Source: an uncultured Planctomycetaceae bacterium (GTDB lineage: Bacteria > Planctomycetota > Planctomycetia > Pirellulales > Pirellulaceae). From it: a stretch of DNA of 12,139 bases. Position numbers and translations under genes: made by a program. The DNA lies in the NCBI GenBank assembly GCA_937967755.1, contig CALBTA010000521.1, forward strand, positions 1 through 12,139. The letters run 5' to 3'. Position 1 is the stretch's first letter. Every line of letters starts with the position of its first letter. The notes beneath the pieces were generated by a model. It worked only from the letters and a program-made list of their open reading frames with translations. It was not told where the DNA came from and ran no database searches. Positions 6,897 to 12,139 of this stretch are shown piece after piece.

Positions 6897-7421
6897 GTGG
6901 CTTCAGCATCTCAGCAGCGTCGCGGAAAGCGTGACGATAACCAAGACCAGCAACGCGGCGAATACCTCGATCGGGTCGTGAAGATCAAGCGTTGCGCCGC
7001 GGTGGTCAAGGGCGGCCGCCGGTTTAGCTTCGCGGCGATGGTCGTCGTCGGAGACGGCAATGGCCGGGTCGGTTGGGGCTATGGCAAAGCCAATGAAGTG
7101 CCGCCCAGCGTTGAAAAGGCCACTAAGCAGGCCACCCGCAGCATGATCGAAGTGCCCGTTGAAGAAGGAACGATCCCGCACAAGGTGATTGGCCGTTTCG
7201 GCGCCGGCAAAGTGGTGATGGTTCCCGCCGGTCCTGGTACAGGTGTCATCGCCGGTGCCGCGGTTCGCGCCGTGTGCGAGGCGGTAGGAATCACCGACAT
7301 CCTCACCAAGAGTTTCGGGTCCAACAACCCGGTTGTGGCGGTCAAAGCCACGATGAACGCACTGGAACAACTGAGAACGAAGGCCGAAACCGAACGGCTT
7401 CGCGGTGTTTCCCTGTCGTAA
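6897..7421 (+). CDS. rpsE: Ribosomal protein S5
   Basis: S5 sits at the mRNA entry side of the 30S subunit and affects decoding fidelity. The 174-residue product has a hydrophilic N-terminal leader (about 1–20), then the dsRBD-like domain with VKGGRRFSFAAMVVVGDGN (about 37–55) and GYGKANEVPPSVEKA. The second domain carries VPAGPGTGVIAGAAVRAV and the signature TKSFGSNNPVVAVKAT. The start is GTG at 6897, supported by AGAGGA at 6884–6889, 7 nt upstream. The usual next gene, rpmD (L30), is missing: rplO starts after 54 nt that hold no reading frame. Confidence 0.97.
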   Translation: MASASQQRRGKRDDNQDQQRGEYLDRVVKIKRCAAVVKGGRRFSFAAMVVVGDGNGRVGWGYGKANEVPPSVEKATKQATRSMIEVPVEEGTIPHKVIGRFGAGKVVMVPAGPGTGVIAGAAVRAVCEAVGITDILTKSFGSNNPVVAVKATMNALEQLRTKAETERLRGVSLS

Positions 7422-7475
7422 CCCAGCAGCCAGATTATCGAGCACACCGCCGCGCAGATTTAGGTTGAGAACACC

Positions 7476-8087
7476 ATGAAGATCGACGACGTCAATCGCG
7501 GAATCAACAAGCACAAGCGGGGCCGCCGCATCGGACGTGGTACCGGGTCGGGCCACGGCAAGACTGCGTCGCGCGGACACAAAGGTGCTAAAAGCCGCGC
7601 CGGTTACAGCCGCAAAGCGGTGTTCCAGGGCGGAATGATGCCGATGATTCGGCGCATTCCCAAGCGCGGGTTTACCAACCGTTGGGCCCTGAAGGTGTTC
7701 ACCGTCAACGTCAGTGATTTGGAACGGGTTTTCTCAAGCGGTGACGAGGTCAACGCCCAGTCGCTCCAGGAAAAATCGCTGGTTTCCGGCAATTGGGATT
7801 TATTGAAGATCCTGGGCGACGGCGATTTGAGCAAGAAATTGACCGTATCCGCCCATCGCTTTAGCAAATCGGCGGTTGAGAAAATCGAGAAAGCCGGCGG
7901 CAAAGTTGTGGTTGTTCCTGGAAAAACTCCCGTCGAAGACAAAAAGAAAGCGGCGAAGGAAGCGAATTCCAAGAAGAAGCCGGCGCGGGCCGAGCCCAAG
8001 GCCGGAGCAAAACCGGCGGATGATAAACCCGCAGCGGAACCACCAGCGGACGGTCCGGCCGACACTGAGGCGACCGAAAGCGAGTAA
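7476..8087 (+). CDS. rplO: Ribosomal protein L15 with long charged C-terminal tail
   Basis: L15 is a late-assembling 50S protein with an extended, rRNA-penetrating N-terminus. Residues 1 to about 150 form the normal protein: [20 protein letters not shown] (13–32), [15 protein letters not shown], then [20 protein letters not shown] (50–69), ending at [10 protein letters not shown]. Residues 151–203 form an added tail. It is first Lys/Ala-rich ([17 protein letters not shown]), then Pro/Ala/Asp/Glu-rich with an acidic end (TEATESE). The family usually has about 145–150 residues. The tail is low-complexity and no domain is recognisable. The Shine-Dalgarno is weak. It is the last ribosomal gene before secY, which follows after 161 nt. 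Confidence 0.96.
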   Translation: MKIDDVNRGINKHKRGRRIGRGTGSGHGKTASRGHKGAKSRAGYSRKAVFQGGMMPMIRRIPKRGFTNRWALKVFTVNVSDLERVFSSGDEVNAQSLQEKSLVSGNWDLLKILGDGDLSKKLTVSAHRFSKSAVEKIEKAGGKVVVVPGKTPVEDKKKAAKEANSKKKPARAEPKAGAKPADDKPAAEPPADGPADTEATESE

Positions 8088-8248
8088 TTCAAGCCAAATT
8101 GAACTATGCGGCTAGGGGGAAATTGGGTCAGATAGCGGCTTGAAGTAGCCTCCTCGCCGAAATTGAACAAGCAGCGCCAGCGAAAACGGACTCTCGCAAC
8201 GGCGTTTTTTGAGCGTGGCGAAATCGCCCAACGGATGGAACTGAAACC
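8088..8248 (+). other. 161-nt gap between rplO and secY
   Basis: This is the longest gap in the window and it holds no convincing gene. It contains two alternative small stems: GGCTA (8110–8114) with TAGCC (8146–8150), or GGCT (8137–8140) with AGCC (8147–8150). It also contains a 9-nt direct repeat AAATTGAAC (8096–8104 and 8160–8168) and a terminator-like element near 8175–8210. I found no good paired -35/-10 promoter elements. The secY Shine-Dalgarno is weak (GGA at 8237–8239). Confidence 0.5.
8175..8210 (+). terminator. Weak intrinsic terminator or attenuator upstream of secY
   Basis: CGCC (8175–8178) can pair with GGCG (8201–8204), and GCGA (8180–8183) with TCGC (8194–8197), separated by a small internal loop. 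A T6 run (8205–8210) follows directly. The interrupted stem makes it weak. Partial termination between the ribosomal genes and secY–adk is plausible, full termination less so. Confidence 0.35.
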
Positions 8249-9619
8249 ATGTTGGAAAAGTTACGCGTCGTTTTCACGATCCCCGAGCTGCGTCAGAAAA
8301 TCTTCCTGACGTTGCTGCTGTTGGCCATCTATCGTGTCGGTTGGCAGATTCCGTTGCCTATCGTGAATCAGGAAGCGACGGCCATCGGTGCCCAGTCAGG
8401 CGGACCTTGGGATCGCCTGATGGCCCAAGCCGCCATGTTCAGCGCCAGCAACTTGTCGCAAATGACGATCTTCGGCCTGGGGATCATGCCCTACATTTCC
8501 GCCTCGATTATTTTCCAACTGCTCGGCAGTGTCTGGAAGCCGATCGAGGAGCTACAGAAGGAGGGCGAAACCGGCAGGAAGAAAATCAATGAGTACACCC
8601 GCTACTTAACGGTTGGGCTTTGTTTGATTCAAAGCTATTTTTATCTGCGCTTTCTTACGTCGACCATGGAAGGGGACGTTCCGAAGTACATCAGTACTGA
8701 ATTTCTCAACGCGGATAATGCGCTTGGAATAGGCTGGCAAATTACCGCCGTGCTAACGATGACCTGCGGCACCATCTTCTTGATGTGGCTCGGCGAGCAG
8801 ATTGACGAATACGGCATCGGCAACGGCATCAGCCTGTTGATCATGGCCGGCATCCTTGCCCAAATGCCTGGGGCAGGGTACGGCCTGCTGCAGAACGTCG
8901 CGTTTTCGCTGCAAGGGTTCGGTGAACAGAAAGGAATCGAGGTCATCATTGTCCTCGCGGTGTTGTTCGTGGCGGTCGTGGTGGGAATTGTGTTTATCAC
9001 GCTCGGCCAGCGCCGCATCCCCACGCAAAGCGCCAAGCACGTGCGCGGGCGGCGGGTCTATGGCGGTACCCGTCAGTACCTCCCGCTGAAAATCAATCAG
9101 GCGGGTGTGATGCCGATTATTTTTGCCAGCAGTTTGCTGATGTTCCCGCAAGTGCTGTTCGGGCAATTGGCACCTTGGACAGGCGAATTCGGCAACACCT
9201 GGTTCGCACCCATCGCCAGGGCGTTCAGCGGCGGCACGTCGTTCATCTACAACTTCCTGTACGTGGTGATGATCTATTTCTTCTGTTACTTCTGGACCGC
9301 GATCACCTTCAACCCGAAGGACATGTCCGAAAACCTGAAGAACTTCGGCACGTTCATCCCCGGCTACCGCCCCGGTAAACGGACGGCTGATTACTTGGAA
9401 AAAGTGATGGTGCGGATCACCTATGTTGGAGCCGGCTTCTTGGCGTTGGTGGCGATCATTCCGATGTTGATTTCGTCGTCGCTGGCGGTCGACTTTATGG
9501 TGGCCAGCTTCTACGGCGGAACAGGTCTGCTCATCGCCGTGAGCGTCGCGTTCGATTTGGTGCAAAAGATCGACAGCCACCTGGTCATGCGAAACTACAA
9601 GGGGTTGCTGGAATCGTAA
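8249..9619 (+). CDS. secY: Preprotein translocase subunit SecY
   Basis: SecY is the channel subunit of the SecYEG translocon in the cytoplasmic membrane. The 456-residue product starts MLEKLRVVFTIPELRQKI. It has about ten hydrophobic segments, the first near residues 17–36, others near 70–95, 118–138, 163–182, 190–206, 230–252, 284–306, 331–354, 388–410 and 415–437. The periplasmic plug region and second segment carry FGLGIMPYISASIIFQLL (75–92). The large cytoplasmic loop before segment 7 has RRIPTQSAKHVRGRRVYGG (255–273). The ribosome-facing loop before segment 9 has FNPKDMSENLKNFGTFIPG and RPGKRTADYL. The C-terminus ends with the conserved VMRNYKGLLES-type motif. The length is close to E. 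coli SecY (443). adk follows after 45 nt. Confidence 0.98.
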   Translation: MLEKLRVVFTIPELRQKIFLTLLLLAIYRVGWQIPLPIVNQEATAIGAQSGGPWDRLMAQAAMFSASNLSQMTIFGLGIMPYISASIIFQLLGSVWKPIEELQKEGETGRKKINEYTRYLTVGLCLIQSYFYLRFLTSTMEGDVPKYISTEFLNADNALGIGWQITAVLTMTCGTIFLMWLGEQIDEYGIGNGISLLIMAGILAQMPGAGYGLLQNVAFSLQGFGEQKGIEVIIVLAVLFVAVVVGIVFITLGQRRIPTQSAKHVRGRRVYGGTRQYLPLKINQAGVMPIIFASSLLMFPQVLFGQLAPWTGEFGNTWFAPIARAFSGGTSFIYNFLYVVMIYFFCYFWTAITFNPKDMSENLKNFGTFIPGYRPGKRTADYLEKVMVRITYVGAGFLALVAIIPMLISSSLAVDFMVASFYGGTGLLIAVSVAFDLVQKIDSHLVMRNYKGLLES

Positions 9620-9664
9620 GCAGCCAGCGGCGGCAGACGAACCCGGCTGGACGAAAGGCCAACC

Positions 9665-10243
9665 ATGCTTATCGTCTTAATTGGACCACCGGGTGCGGGG
9701 AAGGGAACGCAGGCGGCGCTGATCGTGGAAGAACTTGGGATTCCGCATCTTTCCACGGGGGAAATGCTCCGTGAAGCCAAATACGCAGGCACGGAACTTG
9801 GCAAGTTGGCGGCCGGGTATATGGATCACGGCAACCTGGTGCCGGATGAGGTGATCGTGGGCGTTGTGGCCGCTCGCCTGACCGAACCTGATTGCGACAA
9901 TGGGTGTCTCCTGGACGGGTTTCCCCGCACTTTGAACCAGGCCGAAGTACTCGATCGCCTGCTCGCCCAGCAGGAACGCAAAATCGACCACGTCGTGCAG
10001 TTCGAGTGTGACGACGACCTTTTGGTTCGCCGACTGCTGGAGCGGGCGAAGGTCGAGAATCGGGTCGACGACACGCTAGAGACCATCGCCCACCGGCAAC
10101 GCACCTACCGCGAGGAGGTCAAGCCAATCATCCAGCACTACGGAGATCAGGGGTTGCTACGGGTGGTCAACGGGATGCAATCCCGCAACGAGGTGTTCGA
10201 GGAGATCTGGCAGCAAATTTCCCCCGGCGAACCAGGCGGATGA
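9665..10243 (+). CDS. adk: Adenylate kinase, short-lid form
   Basis: Adk interconverts ATP + AMP and 2 ADP in the cytoplasm. The 192-residue product has the P-loop GPPGAGKGT at 7–15, the AMP-binding STGEMLRE at 30–37 (often STGDMLR), DGFPRT at 84–89 and the Arg-containing NRVDDT at 132–137. The lid between about 123 and 138 is very short and has no zinc-binding cysteines, unlike the roughly 215-residue long form of E. coli and Bacillus. The product therefore resembles the short AK1-like form. The start is supported by AAAGG at 9654–9658. The position after secY is standard, but the usual map and infA that follow it are missing. Confidence 0.96.
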   Translation: MLIVLIGPPGAGKGTQAALIVEELGIPHLSTGEMLREAKYAGTELGKLAAGYMDHGNLVPDEVIVGVVAARLTEPDCDNGCLLDGFPRTLNQAEVLDRLLAQQERKIDHVVQFECDDDLLVRRLLERAKVENRVDDTLETIAHRQRTYREEVKPIIQHYGDQGLLRVVNGMQSRNEVFEEIWQQISPGEPGG

Positions 10244-10257
10244 GCAGGTCAGCCGGG

Positions 10258-10287
10258 TTGCAGCGGGTGCTAGTAAAACCATATACT
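10258..10287 (+). promoter_or_regulatory. Candidate sigma70-type promoter for rpmJ–rpsM–rpsK
   Basis: TTGCAG (10258–10263) and TATACT (10282–10287) are separated by 18 nt. The -10 matches the consensus at 5 of 6 positions, the -35 only at its TTG. It lies in the 96-nt gap after adk and about 50 nt before rpmJ. This is a reasonable place for an internal promoter of the alpha-type segment. Confidence 0.4.
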
Positions 10288-10339
10288 CAGTAGCTTTACA
10301 GCGACAAAACAGCCAGCCACCTAGGTCAGGAACCAGCCG

Positions 10340-10453
10340 ATGAAAGTCCGCGCCAGCGTCAAACGCATTTGCGAAAATTGCAAGGTCGTGCGCCGCAAAG
10401 GCCGCGTCTATGTCATTTGCAGCAACAAGAAGCACAAGCAGCGCCAAGGTTGA
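10340..10453 (+). CDS. rpmJ: Ribosomal protein L36
   Basis: L36 is the smallest bacterial ribosomal protein and binds 23S rRNA through a zinc ribbon. The 37-residue product starts [17 protein letters not shown] and has the zinc ligands C11, C14, C27 and H32, followed by KKHKQRQG. This is the zinc-binding (C+) form with the typical length and ending. The ATG is preceded by AGGAA (10328–10332) at 7 nt. It opens the alpha-type segment directly before rpsM (32 nt), a common arrangement. The usual neighbour infA is absent. Confidence 0.96.
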   Translation: MKVRASVKRICENCKVVRRKGRVYVICSNKKHKQRQG

Positions 10454-10485
10454 TCAGCCAAAGCAAAATTTTTTAGGAAACCATC

Positions 10486-10869
10486 ATGCCGCGTCTCCTC
10501 GGTGTTGACATTCCCAACGATAAGAAAACAGTCATTTCCTTGACCTACCTCTACGGCGTTGGACCCAAGACGGCCCGCGACCTCTGCCACAAGGCGGGTG
10601 TGGATCCCAATAAGCCGGCCCGCGATTTGGCGGATGACGAGATCGGCCGCTTCGCCAACTTGTTAGAGAAAGACTACATCGTCGAAGGCCCCCTTCGCCG
10701 GCAACTGAACCAAAACATCACCCGCCTGCGGGACGTGGGGTGTTACCGTGGCCTTCGCCACCGGCGGGGATTGCCGGTCCGCGGTCAACGCACACGAACC
10801 AACGCCCGCACCCGCAAGGGACCGAAGAAGACGGTCGCCGGCAAGAAGGGCGTGAAGGATCTCAAGTAG
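10486..10869 (+). CDS. rpsM: Ribosomal protein S13
   Basis: S13 lies in the 30S head, forms bridges to L5 and contacts the P-site tRNA with its tail. The 127-residue product starts MPRLLGVDIPNDKKTVISL and has the helix-hairpin-helix-like YLYGVGPKTARDLCHKAG. It then has GPLRRQLNQNITRLRDVGCY and the signature RGLRHRRGLPVRGQRTRTN, with the basic end KGPKKTVAGKKG. The length is normal. The Shine-Dalgarno is good: AGGAAA at 10475–10480. In E. coli this gene's leader is the S4 control site; here no S4 gene follows rpsK. Confidence 0.98.
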   Translation: MPRLLGVDIPNDKKTVISLTYLYGVGPKTARDLCHKAGVDPNKPARDLADDEIGRFANLLEKDYIVEGPLRRQLNQNITRLRDVGCYRGLRHRRGLPVRGQRTRTNARTRKGPKKTVAGKKGVKDLK

Positions 10870-10889
10870 ACGATCAATTAGATAGAATT

Positions 10890-10903
10890 TGCGGCAACCC
10901 GCA
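10890..10903 (+). repeat. Small hairpin between rpsM and rpsK
   Basis: TGCGG (10890–10894) and CCGCA (10899–10903) form a perfect 5-bp stem with a CAAC loop. It lies 12 nt before the rpsK Shine-Dalgarno. No T-tract follows. The function is unknown and the stem could be incidental. Confidence 0.3.
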
Positions 10904-10929
10904 TTCACAGCGCTGGAGAGATACGAGCA

Positions 10930-11322
10930 GTGGCCAAATCCAAATCATCGGGCAGCAAACGCAAGACGCGTCGCAATGTGACGCAAGCAGTCGTGCACAT
11001 CAAGGCGACGTTCAACAACACGTCGGTCACCATTACCGATTCCCGTGGTGACACGCTTTGTTGGGCCAGCGCCGGCACGTGCGGCTTTAAGGGTTCACGC
11101 AAGAGCACTCCGTTCGCCGGCCAGTGCGCGTCGCAGCAAGCGGCCGAAAAAGCCGTGAAGTTCGGCGTCAAGGAAGTGGAAGTCCGCGTGAAAGGGCCCG
11201 GTGCCGGTCGCGAGAGCGCCATCACTGCGCTGCAAGCCGCCGGAATTACCGTGAAGACTATTGAAGACGTCACCCCGATTCCGCACAACGGTTGCCGCCC
11301 ACCGAAGAAACGCCGCGTCTAA
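10930..11322 (+). CDS. rpsK: Ribosomal protein S11
   Basis: S11 lies on the 30S platform by the E site and the Shine-Dalgarno helix. The 130-residue product has a short Lys/Ser-rich N-terminus, then [20 protein letters not shown], the conserved [34 protein letters not shown] and the signature end [18 protein letters not shown]. The length is normal. The start is GTG at 10930 with GGAGAG (10915–10920) 9 nt upstream. It is followed not by rpsD (S4), as in E. coli and many others, but by a 159-nt structured gap and then rpoA. Confidence 0.98.
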   Translation: MAKSKSSGSKRKTRRNVTQAVVHIKATFNNTSVTITDSRGDTLCWASAGTCGFKGSRKSTPFAGQCASQQAAEKAVKFGVKEVEVRVKGPGAGRESAITALQAAGITVKTIEDVTPIPHNGCRPPKKRRV

Positions 11323-11481
11323 ACGACACCGCCCACACAAAGGAAGCCCGCTCCACGATGGATCGCCGCGCCGTCCCCGTGACGGAGCAACGAGCCAACC
11401 GTGGCTGAAAGAGAAGCAACGTTTCGGCTTGCGAAGGCTTAGTTCCGCAGGCAAGCCAGAATCTTTTTTGGAGAACCGACA
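11323..11481 (+). promoter_or_regulatory. Structured leader between rpsK and rpoA
   Basis: This 159-nt gap holds three successive hairpins. The first is CCGTC/GACGG (11371–11385, loop CCCGT). The second is AGCCA/TGGCT (11393–11406, loop ACCG). The third is GGCTTGC/GCAAGCC (11426–11432 with 11451–11457). A T6 run (11464–11469) begins six bases after the third stem and abuts the rpoA Shine-Dalgarno GGAG (11470–11473). A 16-codon ORF (11358–11408), starting with ATG and weakly preceded by AGGAAG, covers the first two hairpins. The set resembles an attenuator or a protein-binding leader. Function is inferred only. Confidence 0.4.
11426..11469 (+). terminator. Terminator-like hairpin with T-run just before rpoA
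   Basis: A perfect 7-bp stem, GGCTTGC (11426–11432) with GCAAGCC (11451–11457), has an 18-nt loop and is followed after AGAATC by T6 (11464–11469). The large loop and the 6-nt gap to the T-run make it a weak intrinsic terminator. A competing stem TTCG/CGAA (11423–11435) uses part of the same bases. Attenuation rather than full stop is more likely, since rpoA must be expressed. Confidence 0.35.
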
Positions 11482-12139
11482 ATGCATATTCGTTGGCGTG
11501 GATTGGAATTGCCCAGTGCCGTCCACTGCGAGCAAGAGAGCCTGACGGCCGAGTACGGTAAATTCACTGCCGAACCGTTCGAACGCGGGTTCGGAGTCAC
11601 CATCGGCAACAGCCTTCGCCGTATTCTGCTTTCCAGCCTGGAAGGCAGCGCTATTACCCAAATCAAAATTCGCGGGGCCGAACACGAATTCACTACCGTC
11701 CAAGGGGTGTTGGAAGACGTCACCGACATCATCTTGAACGTCAAGGCGTTGGTCGTGAAGAAGCATACCGATGAGACCCGCGGGATTACGGTGGAAAAGA
11801 ATTCCATCGGCCAAGTCACGGGTGCGGATGTGCAAACCGACGCCGATGTCGATGTCATCAACAAAGATCACGTGATCTGCACACTGACTGAGGATGTACC
11901 GTTCTTCATGGAAATGGTCATCGAGAATGGCCGCGGGTACGTCCCGTCCAGCGAACACACCGTGGGCGATCACGAGATCGGCGTGATTCCGATCGACGCC
12001 GTGTACAGCCCGGTGGTTCGCGTCCGGTACGATATCGAGGAAACCCGCGTCGGCCAGAAGACGAACTACGACAAGTTGCAGTTACAAGTTTGGACCAACG
12101 GCTCCGTCTCGCCTGAGATGGCCATGGTGGAAGCCGCTA
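11482..12139 (+). CDS. rpoA: RNA polymerase alpha subunit, N-terminal part (cut by window end)
   Basis: The alpha subunit dimerises to start RNA polymerase assembly; its C-terminal domain, not seen here, binds UP elements and activators. The window holds 219 codons plus one base and no stop. The N-terminal domain is clear: [19 protein letters not shown] then [15 protein letters not shown] (about 25–58), the dimer-interface helix, followed by [19 protein letters not shown] (70–88) and RGYVPSSEH with [15 protein letters not shown] (169–183). The start ATG at 11482 fits the family and has GGAG at 11470–11473, 8 nt upstream. rplQ is expected downstream. A structured 159-nt leader separates it from rpsK. 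Confidence 0.97.
   Translation, partial: MHIRWRGLELPSAVHCEQESLTAEYGKFTAEPFERGFGVTIGNSLRRILLSSLEGSAITQIKIRGAEHEFTTVQGVLEDVTDIILNVKALVVKKHTDETRGITVEKNSIGQVTGADVQTDADVDVINKDHVICTLTEDVPFFMEMVIENGRGYVPSSEHTVGDHEIGVIPIDAVYSPVVRVRYDIEETRVGQKTNYDKLQLQVWTNGSVSPEMAMVEAA

Noticed and set aside
6903..7580. Antisense open frame (225 codons) over rpsE and rplO
   Set aside because: Shadow of rpsE/rplO codons; the His/Asp-rich translation shows no family motif.
8753..9580. Antisense open frame (275 codons) inside secY
   Set aside because: The His/Arg-rich translation is typical of the reverse complement of a membrane-protein gene; there is no motif and no start signal.
10870..10889. AT-rich TAGATAGAAT as a -10 element before rpsK
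   Set aside because: No matching -35 element at 16–18 nt upstream (CTCAAG); most likely plain intergenic DNA.
11095..11973. Antisense open frame (292 codons) over rpsK and rpoA
   Set aside because: It covers two certain genes on the opposite strand and has no recognisable domain or neighbour support.
1..12139. Mobile element, CRISPR array, defence island or tRNA genes
   Set aside because: All DNA is accounted for by core ribosomal, secretion, adk and rpoA genes with short gaps; no transposase, spaced repeat array or tRNA-like fold was seen.

Overview
The window is a single-stranded, tightly packed ribosomal-protein superoperon, all on the + strand. It matches the fused S10–spc–alpha gene order of bacteria: (rplW)–rplB–rpsS–rplV–rpsC–rplP–rpmC–rpsQ–rplN–rplX–rplE–rpsN–rpsH–rplF–rplR–rpsE–rplO–secY–adk–rpmJ–rpsM–rpsK–(rpoA). 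Twenty-three protein genes can be supported: 21 complete ones plus the cut 3' part of rplW at the left edge and the cut 5' part of rpoA at the right edge. No rRNA, tRNA, mobile element, CRISPR array or gene of unknown function is visible.

Organism. The DNA is moderately GC-rich, with a preference for G or C at third codon positions. I infer a planctomycete, probably near Pirellula/Rhodopirellula. The reasons are the protein sequences as I remember that group (L16 beginning [17 protein letters not shown]3 ending in ...KKPKR.YKR), the relatively loose intergenic gaps, and the absence of rpmD, map, infA and rpsD from their usual slots. This is recognition from memory, not a database result.

Layout. 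Positions 1–3694 hold the S10-type segment (L23, L2, S19, L22, S3, L16, L29, S17). Positions 3758–8087 hold the spc-type segment (L14, L24, L5, S14, S8, L6, L18, S5, L15). A 161-nt gap with a weak terminator-like hairpin leads into secY and adk (8249–10243). A 96-nt gap with a promoter-like sequence leads into the alpha-type segment (L36, S13, S11). A 159-nt structured gap then precedes rpoA. Most other gaps are 15–90 nt. The exception is rpsC/rplP, which overlap by 62 nt in different frames.

How the genes work together. All but three encode parts of the two ribosomal subunits. SecY is the channel of the Sec translocon, Adk balances adenine nucleotides, and RpoA is the alpha subunit of RNA polymerase. 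Co-transcription ties translation, secretion, nucleotide balance and transcription capacity to growth.

This is core chromosome, and I see no undescribed defence or mobile system. The points worth a second look are small: the rpsC/rplP overprinting, a hairpin-rich rpoA leader with a possible short leader ORF and a T-tract against the ribosome binding site, charged C-terminal tails on S17 and L15, two genes whose 3' ends carry short duplicated copies (rplX, rpsN), and the four missing operon members.
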